From the NCBI RefSeq assembly GCF_900299525.1, contig NZ_OMKA01000001.1, positions 434,001 to 498,000 on the forward strand: 64,000 nt of DNA. The letters are read 5' to 3'. Shown here one piece after another: positions 54,939 through 64,000 of this stretch. The notes beneath the pieces are model-generated. The model had not been told where the DNA came from and did no database searches. It worked only from the letters and a program-made list of their open reading frames with translations. Position numbers and translations under genes: made by a program. This DNA is from Aquimarina sp. Aq78 (GTDB lineage: Bacteria > Bacteroidota > Bacteroidia > Flavobacteriales > Flavobacteriaceae). Position 1 is the stretch's first letter, and the number at the start of each line of letters is the position of its first letter.

Positions 54939-57440
54939 CTAATTGATATGTATTGTTTTTAATCGTAAAGCATTAGTTATTACTGACACAGAACTAAAAC
55001 TCATTGCCAGAGCTGCAATCATAGGAGATAATAGGATTCCGAAAAAGGGAAAAAGTACTCCAGCAGCTATTGGCACCCCTAATGTGTTATAAATAAGTGC
55101 GAAGAAAAGATTTTGCTTGATATTCTTCATTACTTTATCACTTAATTTTTTTGCTTTTACAATACCTTGTAAATCCCCTTTTACCAAAGTAATAGTTGCA
55201 CTCTCTATAGCCACATCGGTACCTGTACCCATCGCAATACCAACATCACTTTTTGCAAGAGCAGGAGCATCATTAATACCATCTCCAGCCATTGCAACCA
55301 CTTTACCGCTATCTTGTAATTTTTTGACTTCACTAAGTTTATCCTCGGGTAACATCTCTGCTTTAAAATTTTTGAGATTAAGCTCATTAGCGACCGCATG
55401 GGCAGTATTATAATTATCTCCGGTAAGCATGATTACATCAATTCCACTATCCTGTAACTGCTTAATAGCTTCACGACTAGTTTCTTTGATTTTATCTCCT
55501 ATAACGATATAACCTGCTACATTTTGATCAAGAGATAAAAAAGAAACTGTTTTTCCTTTTTTCTGATAAGGTTCAGCTTGTTTTTTAAGCTCGACTGAAA
55601 TAGGTACATTGGCATATTCCAACATTTTCGCATTACCCAATATCGCTTTTACATTTGCGATGTTTCCTTCTACTCCTTTCCCTGTTACAGCTTTAAATTC
55701 ACTTACATCTAATAATTCAATATGCTGTTCTTTTCCATATTTTAGTGTTGCTTGAGCCAATGGATGTTCACTTAAATTATTAAGAGAAATGATATATTGA
55801 AGGATTTTTTCTTTACTAAATCGATCTCCCAAAGCTTCTACATTTTCAACAGTTGGTTTTCCTTCAGTTATGGTTCCTGTCTTATCCACAATAAGAGTAT
55901 CCACTTTGTTCATTGTTTCGAGTGCTTCTGCTTTTTTAATCAACACACCATTTTGAGCTCCTTTACCAACTCCAACCATTACAGACATTGGTGTAGCCAG
56001 ACCCAAAGCACATGGACAGGCAATTATAAGTACAGCAATTGCATTTACAAATGCATAAACATAAGTAGGTTCGGGACCATAAACTGCCCAAATGACAAAT
56101 GTGATTAAGGCAATGATAACCACTATAGGCACAAAATATCCAGAAACACTATCTGCCAGTTTTTGGATAGGAGCACGACTACGACTTGCATCATTTACCA
56201 TTTGGATAATTTTTGATAACAACGTATCAGCTCCAACTTTTTCTGCATTCAATAAGAAGGAATGATTTCCATTAATGGTTCCACTACTCACCAGATCACC
56301 TTCTATCTTATCTACTGGTATTGGTTCACCTGTGATCATTGATTCGTCTACAGATGTTTGCCCTTGAAAGATTGATCCATCTACTGGAATTTTATCTCCT
56401 GGTTTTACTCGTAGTATATCATTCAATTCTATCTGATCAATAGAAATTTCTTCTTCTTTACCTTCTACAACACGTATTGCTTTGTTAGGTGCCAGTTTCA
56501 ACAGCTCCCTAACTGCAGTGTTTGTTTTGCTGTGTGCTCGTGATTCTAATACCTGGCCCAAAAGCACAAGTGTTAAGATAACGGTGGCCGCTTCAAAATA
56601 TACATGTACTGTTCCTGATTCTGTTTTAAACTGATCTGGAAAAAAACTTGGAAAAAGCATTGCTAAAACACTAAATAACCATGCAGTACCCGCACCAATG
56701 CCTATTAGAGTAAACATATTGAGGTTCCAGATTTTTATAGAACGAAAAGCACGCTCAAAAAACATCCAGGTGGCATAGAACACTACAGGAACAGAAAGTC
56801 CAAACTGAATCCAATTTCTATATTTTAATTCCAAAATATCATTAAGCGGATTACTCGAAAACATATCTGACATGGCTATTATAAAAATAGGAACCGTAAA
56901 TAGTACAGCTATCCAGAATTTCCTTAGTAATTTTTTATAATTCTTCTCTTCTTCAGAAAGATCTGGCTGTAATACTATTAGATCCATACCACAAATAGAA
57001 CATGTACCGGGGGCATCTCTAATTACTTCTGGATGTATTGGACAGGTATACTGTTCTACAGCAATTGTATGTAATGTTATTTCTTCAACCAAATCCATCC
57101 CACATACAGGACAATCCTGCAATGCATTGTATGTTTTATCTCCTTCGCAATGCATTGGGCAATAAAAAACTCCTGTACCTTTTCCTTTAGGTTTAACCTG
57201 TTTGGGTTTATCGTCCAGATCTTGTGTCCCAGGAAGATAGATGCTGTAACGTCCACCTTCTTGTGCTAATACTTCTTTAAAAATAGCTAAAGAAATGTGT
57301 TCTTTTGTCTCAATAATTGCTTCTGCTTTCTCTAGATCAACAGACGCACTGGTCACCCCATCCATAGTATCAAGTATGTGCTCTACATGACCACGACAGC
57401 CATTACAAGTCATCCCAGATATTTTATATGTATGTTTCAT
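54939..57440 (-). CDS. copA: Copper-type P1B ATPase with three N-terminal metal sites
   Basis: 833 residues. An HMA domain (1-70) with Cys12 and Cys15 (GMTCNGC). Two heavy-metal-binding domains follow at 93-117 ([17 protein letters not shown]) and 131-155 ([17 protein letters not shown]). Eight membrane helices are expected. The intramembrane CPC motif ([12 protein letters not shown]) is near residue 473, the phosphorylation site DKTGT near 518, SEHPLA is the HP motif, and the [10 protein letters not shown] hinge is intact. This pattern fits Cu(I)/Ag(I) exporters (P1B-1) that pump from cytoplasm to periplasm. It is the first gene of the copA-PepSY-cusB stretch. Confidence 0.93.
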   Translation of the reverse strand: MKHTYKISGMTCNGCRGHVEHILDTMDGVTSASVDLEKAEAIIETKEHISLAIFKEVLAQEGGRYSIYLPGTQDLDDKPKQVKPKGKGTGVFYCPMHCEGDKTYNALQDCPVCGMDLVEEITLHTIAVEQYTCPIHPEVIRDAPGTCSICGMDLIVLQPDLSEEEKNYKKLLRKFWIAVLFTVPIFIIAMSDMFSSNPLNDILELKYRNWIQFGLSVPVVFYATWMFFERAFRSIKIWNLNMFTLIGIGAGTAWLFSVLAMLFPSFFPDQFKTESGTVHVYFEAATVILTLVLLGQVLESRAHSKTNTAVRELLKLAPNKAIRVVEGKEEEISIDQIELNDILRVKPGDKIPVDGSIFQGQTSVDESMITGEPIPVDKIEGDLVSSGTINGNHSFLLNAEKVGADTLLSKIIQMVNDASRSRAPIQKLADSVSGYFVPIVVIIALITFVIWAVYGPEPTYVYAFVNAIAVLIIACPCALGLATPMSVMVGVGKGAQNGVLIKKAEALETMNKVDTLIVDKTGTITEGKPTVENVEALGDRFSKEKILQYIISLNNLSEHPLAQATLKYGKEQHIELLDVSEFKAVTGKGVEGNIANVKAILGNAKMLEYANVPISVELKKQAEPYQKKGKTVSFLSLDQNVAGYIVIGDKIKETSREAIKQLQDSGIDVIMLTGDNYNTAHAVANELNLKNFKAEMLPEDKLSEVKKLQDSGKVVAMAGDGINDAPALAKSDVGIAMGTGTDVAIESATITLVKGDLQGIVKAKKLSDKVMKNIKQNLFFALIYNTLGVPIAAGVLFPFFGILLSPMIAALAMSFSSVSVITNALRLKTIHIN

Positions 57441-57515
57441 TTTTTAATTTTCAATGTTTAACCAGTAAAATTATTGAGTTTACATCTCTTTATATTTGAT
57501 AATTATGGTTTCTTC

Positions 57516-58076
57516 TTATACAATTTTGTCCAGTGGTTGACGATCCCACGATTGTAGATTTTTAAAGCTACTCATAGACATCCCAGTAACTGTTTTAAAT
57601 TGTTTTGCCAGATGACTTCCACTTTTATAGTTCAATGAATGTGCTATTTCAGAAAAACTTAAGTTTCCCATTTGAATATATTCCTTCGTTTTTTCAATTT
57701 TAAGGCGAATGAAATATTTTTCTATAGTCAAACCCTCGTTACTACTAAACAATTTACTTATCACAGAATAATCCTTATGTATATGCTTGGAAATAAGATC
57801 AGATAGATTTTCATTTAACATACCATCATTTGCCAATTCACTTATCAAATAGGATTTCACTTGTTCTATAATAAGAGCTACTTCATCATTTATGATCTCG
57901 AAACCATTACGGACAATAATTTCATTTACTTTTTCATAAGTAATGGTGTCAATATTACTAAACATGATCTCTCCCAATTCTATTGCTTCAACAGGGATTT
58001 TAGCATTTTCAAACTCCTGTTGTAGTACAGTTTTACATCGGTTACAGACCATGTTTTTGATTAAAACTTTTTTCAT
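57516..58076 (-). CDS. AraC-family regulator with HMA-like N-terminus
   Basis: 186 residues. The first 65 resemble a heavy-metal-associated domain in layout: KNMVCNRC places Cys11 and Cys14 in the loop where HMA proteins bind Cu(I), followed by beta-alpha-beta-like segments. Residues about 85-186 are an AraC-type double helix-turn-helix (GNLSFSEIAHSLNYKSGSHL; AKQFKTVTGMSMSSFKN). It is placed inside the copper island, 75 bp upstream of copA, and is probably its metal-responsive activator. The start is preceded by the conserved leader element listed at 58090-58121. Confidence 0.82.
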   Translation of the reverse strand: MKKVLIKNMVCNRCKTVLQQEFENAKIPVEAIELGEIMFSNIDTITYEKVNEIIVRNGFEIINDEVALIIEQVKSYLISELANDGMLNENLSDLISKHIHKDYSVISKLFSSNEGLTIEKYFIRLKIEKTKEYIQMGNLSFSEIAHSLNYKSGSHLAKQFKTVTGMSMSSFKNLQSWDRQPLDKIV

Positions 58077-58089
58077 CTGGTTATATTAA

Positions 58090-58121
58090 TGTTTTAGAGA
58101 TCAGATGGAATAACGAGTATT
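58090..58121 (-). promoter_or_regulatory. Conserved 5' element of the regulator gene (copy 2)
   Basis: Second copy of the 32-bp element also found before the TonB-type receptor (35189-35220). It shares AATACT, ATTCCATCTGAT and CTAAAACA, and ends 13 nt before the ATG at 58076. CATCTG can pair with CAGATG across the start codon. It begins only 2 bp after the stop of the DUF3347 gene, so it would sit inside the operon mRNA. Confidence 0.5.
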
Positions 58122-58122
58122 A

Positions 58123-58683
58123 TTATTGTATAGTTTCGGCAACATTGCCACATTTTAGCATTCGATCCCCAAAATATGGATTCCTGATTTCTTTCTCTTT
58201 AGATAACCAATATCCACCAGAGTTATTGAATGCCATTGGGCAATATTGTTTATAAAGTTCTCCCGAGGATAATGCTCCTTTAAGCATAATTTCCATTTGG
58301 GTAGTAACTTCTGCAAATGCTTTTCTTTGAGCCTCGATATCATCAGTATTGATTATTGATTCAACGGCCATTTTGAACACTTTATTTTCTGTTACTTTAG
58401 CAAGCATTTGAGCTCCTGCTTTTGCTTCATTAGCATCGGTGTTTACCAAAGCTGTTTTGATATGGATATAATGCTGAAAAGCTTCTGCTGTCTCTACATT
58501 TTTAAACTGAACTTCCTTTGTTTGTTCTCCTTCATGATTACTATGATCATTATTATGACCCATTTCAGAATGCTCTTGTTTTTCATCTGTTTTAGATGTT
58601 TTATTCTCATTGCAAGATAGTATTGTTAATCCTAGTATTGCTACTATAATTACTCTTATATCATAAATTTTTAAGTTTCTCAT
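58123..58683 (-). CDS. DUF3347 lipoprotein of the metal island
   Basis: 186 residues. The lipobox ends at Cys24 (TILSC), followed by a His-rich segment (HSEMGHNNDHSNHEGEQ) that could bind metal. The DUF3347 domain spans about 60-186: a helical core and the C-terminal motif CPMAFNNSGGYW then EKEIRNPYFGDRMLKCG. The two conserved Cys and the Met suggest a copper site; this is inference. The same domain is fused to the adaptor at 52496. It lies between the TolC-like gene and the AraC-type regulator. Confidence 0.88.
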   Translation of the reverse strand: MRNLKIYDIRVIIVAILGLTILSCNENKTSKTDEKQEHSEMGHNNDHSNHEGEQTKEVQFKNVETAEAFQHYIHIKTALVNTDANEAKAGAQMLAKVTENKVFKMAVESIINTDDIEAQRKAFAEVTTQMEIMLKGALSSGELYKQYCPMAFNNSGGYWLSKEKEIRNPYFGDRMLKCGNVAETIQ

Positions 58684-58714
58684 TTTGTTTGCTTTTTTAA
58701 GTAGTATTGTTTTT

Positions 58715-59932
58715 TTAATTTGTTAAATAATTGATAATCGCAGCTTGTGTATAGTATAATTGTATACTCTCTATTTGATTTAGCTGAAATTTAAGTTGTA
58801 GTTCCTGGATGTCTAACACATCGTTAAAATCTATAGTTCCTGTTTCATAGCTTTTTATCAGTATTTCTTCTGCATTTTTGGCTTGTTTTAAATTTTCTTT
58901 CTGAGTATTATATTTGATTCTTGCTGTATTTCTATTAGAAACAGCTTTCCCAAAAATCGTTTCCATATTATTTAATCGTTCCTCTTTTTGTACTGTAATT
59001 TCTTGTTGACGCAATTTGTTTTGACGAGTTCGTGAGTTATGACGTTTATTAAATATCGGGATAGAAAAAGATACAATAGGCATTATAATATCTTTACCAT
59101 TATCATTTATAGCAACATCATTTCTCTCTGATACTGGTATATAGTCAAGTCCAAAGCCAATTTGTGGAGCTTTTTCTTTTCGATTAAGCAATTCTGATTG
59201 TTTTATGCTTTCATATATCTTATCGTATTTAAGTAGTTCTGGGTTAAGTTGTAAACTTTCTGTATTAGTAATAGGATCCCCTGGTGGCATATTCATTTCA
59301 CTAGGGACAACTATATCAATACCCAAACCTCTATTCAGTAAGGCATTAAAAGCTATTTGTTCTGCCAAAAAACTTTCTTTGAGTACTGCTTTATATTGTT
59401 CTAATTCATTTTGACGCATTTGTAGTTTTAATACATCAACTGCTGAGGCTTTACCTACTTCTACAGATGTTAGCGCGAGCTTCTCGTAAGTTTGTAATAG
59501 TAGAATATTATCTTCAAGTATTTTTTGTTTGCTTTGTATTGCAAATAATTTATAATACGATTGAGAAATCGAAAGGGCTAATTTTCTTTTCACAATTACA
59601 ATATCTACATATTCTGTCTCTGCCATAGCCGTAGAATAATTTTCTCTTGCTGTAATTGTTCCAAACCACGGTAACTTTTGTTGGATAGAAAATTTTGCAC
59701 GTTGTGCACCTGTACGTGTCTCGGGTTCGCTTACAAAGTACCCTACACTCAATTGTGTATTGGGTATCGTATTCACTTCTTTTATTTTTTCTTTTGCAAC
59801 TGCATAACGCAATTCAAAAGACTGAATATTAGAGTTATTATCCCACCCCTCTTGAATATATGATTCAAGTTGTTGAGCATGTGTAAAAACTGAAATAAAA
59901 AGAAATCCTATTATGACATTTAGATGTTTCAT
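58715..59932 (-). CDS. TolC-family outer-membrane efflux channel (CusC-like)
   Basis: 405 residues with a signal peptide ending near residue 19 (FTHAQ). The long helical coiled repeats of outer-membrane efflux proteins are clear: YSTAMAETEYVDIVIVKRKL region, VGKASAVDVLKLQMRQNELE, then the second repeat ILIKSYETGTIDFNDVLDIQELQ (in parts). The length is close to other Bacteroidota CusC-like proteins. It forms the outer-membrane duct for the CusA pump, whose stop codon overlaps its start by 4 bp. Confidence 0.92.
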   Translation of the reverse strand: MKHLNVIIGFLFISVFTHAQQLESYIQEGWDNNSNIQSFELRYAVAKEKIKEVNTIPNTQLSVGYFVSEPETRTGAQRAKFSIQQKLPWFGTITARENYSTAMAETEYVDIVIVKRKLALSISQSYYKLFAIQSKQKILEDNILLLQTYEKLALTSVEVGKASAVDVLKLQMRQNELEQYKAVLKESFLAEQIAFNALLNRGLGIDIVVPSEMNMPPGDPITNTESLQLNPELLKYDKIYESIKQSELLNRKEKAPQIGFGLDYIPVSERNDVAINDNGKDIIMPIVSFSIPIFNKRHNSRTRQNKLRQQEITVQKEERLNNMETIFGKAVSNRNTARIKYNTQKENLKQAKNAEEILIKSYETGTIDFNDVLDIQELQLKFQLNQIESIQLYYTQAAIINYLTN

Positions 59933-62900
59933 TTACTCATTTGTTTAAGTTGAACTTCTTTTTTCCAGCCAAATAATACCGGTACAACAAATAGTGTTAT
60001 TAGTGCAATTCCCATTCCTCCAAATGAAGGAATCGCCATGGGTATCATGATATCACTTCCACGACCGGTAGATGTTAATATTGGTAATAATGCAAGAATT
60101 GTAGTTGCAGTAGTCATTAGGCAAGGACGAATTCTCTTCTCTCCTGCTTCGATCACGGATGTTCTAATATCGTCAAGAGATTTTGGTTTATTCTTATCAA
60201 AAGTCTGTTTAAGATAGGTTGCCATTACTACTCCATCATCCGTCGCAATACCAAAAAGTGCAATGAAACCGACCCATACGGCAACACTTAAATTGATGGT
60301 GTGTACCTGAAACAAATCCCGTAAGTTTTTATCAAAGAAATTGATGTTTAAAAACCAATCTTGACCATATAGCCAAATCATCAAAAATCCACCCGAAAAA
60401 GCTACTGCAATACCTGTGAATACAATTAACGAAGTAGATATTGAGCGAAACTGAAAATAGAGAATCAAAAAGATAATGACCAAAGCCAAAGGTACTACTA
60501 TAGATAATGTCTTTTCTGCTCTTAATTGATTTTCATAAGTACCTGTGAATTGATAGGTTATTCCTTTTGGAACAATCAGTTCATTATTATCAATCTTAGT
60601 TTTTATCAAATCCTGGGCATTCTTAACCACATTTACCTCTGCAAAACCATCATTTTTATCAAATAAGACATAGCCTACTAGAAATGTATCTTCACTTTTT
60701 ATCACTTGTGGTCCTTGTTCATAACGAATATTTACCAATTCGCTTAATGGTATCGAACTTCCTTTTTCTAAGGGAACATAGATCGTTTCAAGATCAGTCG
60801 GATTAGCCCGAAGTTCTCGTGGATAGCGTACTCGAACTCCATAACGTTCTCTGCCTTCAACAGTTTGTGTAAGGGAGATCCCTCCTACAGCTACTTCAAT
60901 AATTTGCTGAACCTGTTCAACAGATACTCCATAACGTACCAATTGTTCTCTATCAATGTCTAAAAGTAAATAAGGTTTTCCAACAATACGATCTGCAAAA
61001 ACAGCTTCATCTTTTACTCCATCTACTCCTTTTAGTATCTCTTCTAATTGGATTCCAAAAGCTTCAATTTGTTTTAAATCCTGTCCTTTTACTTTAATAC
61101 CCATTGGGGCTCTCATTCCTGTTTGTAGCATTATCAATCGAGTTTCTATCGGTTGTAATTTTGGTGCCGAAGTTACTCCGGGTAATTTTGTTACTTTTAT
61201 GATTTGAGTCCAAATATCGTCTGGACTCTTAACTTCTGGTCTCCAGTTACGGTAGAACTCACCATTATTATCAGGAATAAGATTTTCTCTATTAATCGAG
61301 AAATATTTCTTTTTTGATGCATTACCTATTTTATCGTGATTAACATTATAATTTTGATTATAAATCAGCTTTCCATCTTTACCTATAAATAAGCCATCAT
61401 CATTAATCTTATATCGTTGTCTTTTCCCATTTTTATTAAGCATATACTCTGGCTTATATAAAATGATATTCTCATACATTGATAATGGAGCGGGATCAAG
61501 TGAAGATTCTGTTCTACCTGCTTTACCAACGACAGTTTTAATTTCGGGAATACTTGCTACTGCCATATCCAACTGCTGTAATATTCTCTTATTTTCTACC
61601 ACTCCAGCATGTGATAATGTAGTCGGCATCAATAGAAAAGATCCTTCATTTAATGAAGGCATAAATTCTTTCCCTATATTTTTCATGATTAAAAAACCAA
61701 AAACAATAATAATAGTAGGTAGAGATAAAAATAGTAGCTTATTATTCAATGCCCATTGTAATATTCTGGTATAATATTTTCTAAAAAGCATAAAACTACC
61801 TAGCAGTCCAAAGCAAATAATCCCTACAAAAACGAGGTTCACGAGCATGCTTTTATCTGCTCCCATTGGTCTCCAATATTCTGATAACAAGAATACTATT
61901 GTTACAACTGCGATACTAATATTGATCAAATTAGTATGATTTCGTGAAACTATACCTCTTAAGTTAAGGATAGCCGTTATTGCAAAAGCTATCAAAATTA
62001 CACCTAACCACATACCATTAAGAACAACTATACATCCTAATACAATTAAAACACTATTGATAACATAGCTTATTGATGTTTTGATATTTTTCTTTTTGAA
62101 TAAAAAAGCAGCAAATGGAGGAATAAAAAATAGAGCTACTACGATTGATGCTGTAAGTGCCATTGTTTTGGTAAATGCTAATGGTCTGAATAATTTTCCT
62201 TCTGCACCAATCATTGTAAATACAGGTATGAAACTAATTATTGTAGTTAGTACTGCTGTCAATATTGCACCAGAAACTTCGGTGGTAGCATTATATACAA
62301 CAGTATTCACCGATAAATGATTTTTATTATCATCCAGATGCCTTATAATATTTTCTGAAAGTATCACTCCCATATCTACCATCGTACCGATAGCAATAGC
62401 AATACCGGATAAAGCAACAATATTTGCATCGACTCCAAACAATTTCATTGCTATAAAAACCATTAAAATGGCTACGGGTAAAAGTCCAGAAATAAGGATT
62501 GAAGCTCTGAGGTTAAATACCATAATGATAACAACAAGAAAGGTTATCAAAATTTCTAAGGTAAGAGCTTCGTTAAGTGTGCCTATTGTTTCATGAATAA
62601 GTTCGGTTCGATCATAAAAAGGAACTATCGTTAATTGTGAAGTACGACCGTCTTTTAATTGTTTGGATGGTAATCCTGTACTGAGTTCGCTAATTTTGTC
62701 TTTTACATTATTGATAACCTCTAATGGGTTTGCTCCATAACGTGCCACTACCACACCTCCTACTACTTCTGCGCCTTCCTTATCCAAGATACCTCTTCTG
62801 GCTTCTGGCCCTAAACTAACAGTTGCAATATCTTTAATACGTATTGAGGTAAATTCTTCTGAGGTCACTACAGCATTTTCTATATCTTCAATAGATTTTA

Positions 62901-63663
62901 TATACCCCAGACCGCGAACGAGATATTCTGCCTGATTAATTTCTAAAGTCTGCGCACCTATATCTCTATTTGATTCCTTTACAGCATTAACAACATGCTG
63001 TAAACTAATATTATACTGGCGCATTAGCTCTGGATTTACATCTACCTGATATTCTTGTACATATCCACCAATAGAGGCTACCTCTGATACTCCGCCTGCA
63101 GATGATAACGCATATTTCACATAATAATCCTGAACACTTCTTAGTTCTTGTAAATCCCAACCACCGGTTACATTTCCGTTTTCGTCTCGCCCTTCTAGGG
63201 TATACCAAAAAATCTGACCTAATCCAGTTGCGTCCGGTCCCAAACTTGGGTTTACTCCATTTGGTAATAATCCAGATGGTAAAGAATTTAGTTTTTCGAG
63301 AATACGACTCCTACTCCAATAGAATTCTACATCTTCTTCAAAAATGACATAAATACTAGAAAACCCGAACATTGAAGAACTACGAATGGTTTTTACTCCT
63401 GGCACTCCTAAAAGTGAAGTAGTTAATGGGTACGTAATCTGGTCCTCTATATCTTGTGGTGATCGTCCTTGCCATTTTGTAAATACAATTTGCTGATTTT
63501 CGCCAATATCCGGTATGGCATCAACTGCTACGGGATCACTAGGTAGTATTCCGGTTTGCCAACCAAATGGTGCATTTACAACACCCCAGCCAACAAAAAG
63601 AGCTAGCATAAGGACTGCGACCAATTTATTTTCGATAAGAAATTTGATGCTTTTATTTAGCAT
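59929..63663 (-). CDS. cusA: CusA-like heavy-metal RND efflux pump
   Basis: 1244 residues, about 200 longer than E. coli CusA (1047). HME-RND hallmarks: N-terminal PFGWQTGILPSDPVAVDAIP region, then IGENQQIVFTKWQGRSPQDI, helix 4 with GIAIAIGTMVDMGVILSENI (the Asp/Glu proton relay), and the late GIATDDGVVMATYLKQTF. Two extra stretches explain the length: additional hydrophobic helices at about 525-645 between the two RND halves, and a soluble insert around 740-810 rich in Lys/Asn. Periplasmic Met residues (GMRAPMG) are consistent with Cu(I)/Ag(I). It works with the TolC-like and CusB-like proteins of this island. Confidence 0.93.
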   Translation of the reverse strand: MLNKSIKFLIENKLVAVLMLALFVGWGVVNAPFGWQTGILPSDPVAVDAIPDIGENQQIVFTKWQGRSPQDIEDQITYPLTTSLLGVPGVKTIRSSSMFGFSSIYVIFEEDVEFYWSRSRILEKLNSLPSGLLPNGVNPSLGPDATGLGQIFWYTLEGRDENGNVTGGWDLQELRSVQDYYVKYALSSAGGVSEVASIGGYVQEYQVDVNPELMRQYNISLQHVVNAVKESNRDIGAQTLEINQAEYLVRGLGYIKSIEDIENAVVTSEEFTSIRIKDIATVSLGPEARRGILDKEGAEVVGGVVVARYGANPLEVINNVKDKISELSTGLPSKQLKDGRTSQLTIVPFYDRTELIHETIGTLNEALTLEILITFLVVIIMVFNLRASILISGLLPVAILMVFIAMKLFGVDANIVALSGIAIAIGTMVDMGVILSENIIRHLDDNKNHLSVNTVVYNATTEVSGAILTAVLTTIISFIPVFTMIGAEGKLFRPLAFTKTMALTASIVVALFFIPPFAAFLFKKKNIKTSISYVINSVLIVLGCIVVLNGMWLGVILIAFAITAILNLRGIVSRNHTNLINISIAVVTIVFLLSEYWRPMGADKSMLVNLVFVGIICFGLLGSFMLFRKYYTRILQWALNNKLLFLSLPTIIIVFGFLIMKNIGKEFMPSLNEGSFLLMPTTLSHAGVVENKRILQQLDMAVASIPEIKTVVGKAGRTESSLDPAPLSMYENIILYKPEYMLNKNGKRQRYKINDDGLFIGKDGKLIYNQNYNVNHDKIGNASKKKYFSINRENLIPDNNGEFYRNWRPEVKSPDDIWTQIIKVTKLPGVTSAPKLQPIETRLIMLQTGMRAPMGIKVKGQDLKQIEAFGIQLEEILKGVDGVKDEAVFADRIVGKPYLLLDIDREQLVRYGVSVEQVQQIIEVAVGGISLTQTVEGRERYGVRVRYPRELRANPTDLETIYVPLEKGSSIPLSELVNIRYEQGPQVIKSEDTFLVGYVLFDKNDGFAEVNVVKNAQDLIKTKIDNNELIVPKGITYQFTGTYENQLRAEKTLSIVVPLALVIIFLILYFQFRSISTSLIVFTGIAVAFSGGFLMIWLYGQDWFLNINFFDKNLRDLFQVHTINLSVAVWVGFIALFGIATDDGVVMATYLKQTFDKNKPKSLDDIRTSVIEAGEKRIRPCLMTTATTILALLPILTSTGRGSDIMIPMAIPSFGGMGIALITLFVVPVLFGWKKEVQLKQMSK

Positions 63664-63770
63664 ATACTCTGATTATTTGATAATTAGAAAAAGACGTTGT
63701 CTTAGAATTATATACAACAACTCTAGCCCTAATGAATCCTCATTGGGCATAATTTTAATTATCTAATAAA

Positions 63771-64000
63771 TCAAATAAGAAAAGTTTCGTTAAGCACTTG
63801 AATATCCTTGACTAAAAAAGGAGGTGGATACTCCTTAAAAGGGATAACATTATTCTCAAGTCCTTCAAAAAGGTTTACATATGAGTAATAAAAAATTGCT
63901 ACAAAAGTAGTCTGTTGCTCTAAAGTGATTTTATCGAATGAATTTTTAAGTTCATCCTGTCCTTCAAAAGTAAGTTGTTTATCTGTACAACAACTTTTTT
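63771..64000 (-). CDS. HYC_CC_PP-family protein, C-terminal part (cut by window end)
   Basis: An open minus-strand frame enters from the right edge and ends at TGA (63771-63773). The 75 visible residues start KSCCTDKQLTFEGQDEL and continue to FKEYPPPFLVKDIQVLNETF. The Cys-Cys pair and the Pro-Pro run fit the small HYC_CC_PP family of Bacteroidota, which often lies just upstream of cusA-type genes; the HYC part would be outside the window. Presumed membrane/secreted and metal-related, not proven. It ends 107 bp before cusA; an imperfect hairpin at 63726-63748 lies between. Confidence 0.65.
   Translation of the reverse strand, partial: KSCCTDKQLTFEGQDELKNSFDKITLEQQTTFVAIFYYSYVNLFEGLENNVIPFKEYPPPFLVKDIQVLNETFLI

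Noticed and set aside
63726..63748. Hairpin between the HYC_CC_PP gene and cusA.
   Set aside because: The stem is imperfect (one bulge) and has no T tract in the direction of transcription, so it is not a supported terminator.

Overview
The window looks like a chromosomal segment of a marine flavobacterium (Bacteroidota, Flavobacteriaceae; an Aquimarina-like genome is my guess, not a proven assignment). The DNA is clearly AT-rich. Ribosome binding sites are weak, and a few promoter-like sites match the Bacteroidota -7 box TAnnTTTG. The gene families are typical of the group: a TonB-dependent receptor, LytS/LytTR two-component pairs, DUF5916, DUF2490, DUF3347, permease/M1-peptidase fusions and HYC_CC_PP. 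I saw no rRNA, tRNA, CRISPR array, transposase or prophage gene.

Layout. 1-8 kb: outer-membrane phospholipase A (pldA), a DUF5916 barrel with an NTF2-like partner, a LytS/LytTR pair, and a surface lipoprotein bracketed by a 56-bp direct repeat of the LytTR gene's 3' end. 8-16 kb: an exported (Tat) short-chain dehydrogenase, an alginate-export-like porin, an alpha-carbonic anhydrase with a DUF2490 partner, an S41 peptidase lipoprotein and a membrane AraC regulator. 16-24 kb: oligopeptidase B, a five-gene minus-strand cluster led by a membrane-embedded patatin phospholipase, and a secreted M57-type metalloprotease.

24-31 kb and 46-52.5 kb hold two paralogous copies of one module: an ABC-2 permease fused to an M1-type peptidase, its ATPase, and a divergent LytS kinase/LytTR regulator pair. 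Order and orientation are identical in both. This repeated four-gene unit is the best candidate for a poorly described system. The second copy has an array of direct repeats with a 21-bp period between its divergent halves, as expected for a LytTR operator.

Between the modules (31-46 kb) lie a small MotA/ExbB-like membrane protein, a PD40 lipoprotein with a TonB-type outer-membrane receptor facing a third LytS/LytTR pair, an MFS transporter with an HD phosphohydrolase, a Crp/Fnr regulator with rlmF, an SF2 helicase, and a cold-shock group (CspA plus two DEAD-box helicases).

52.5-64 kb is a copper-type metal resistance island, all on the minus strand: a HYC_CC_PP gene cut by the window edge, CusA-like RND pump, TolC-like channel, DUF3347 lipoprotein, an HMA-like/AraC regulator, a CopA P-type ATPase with three metal-binding N-terminal domains, a PepSY membrane protein and a CusB-like adaptor with a DUF3347 tail. 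Together these would move copper (or silver) from the cytoplasm to the periplasm and then out of the cell.
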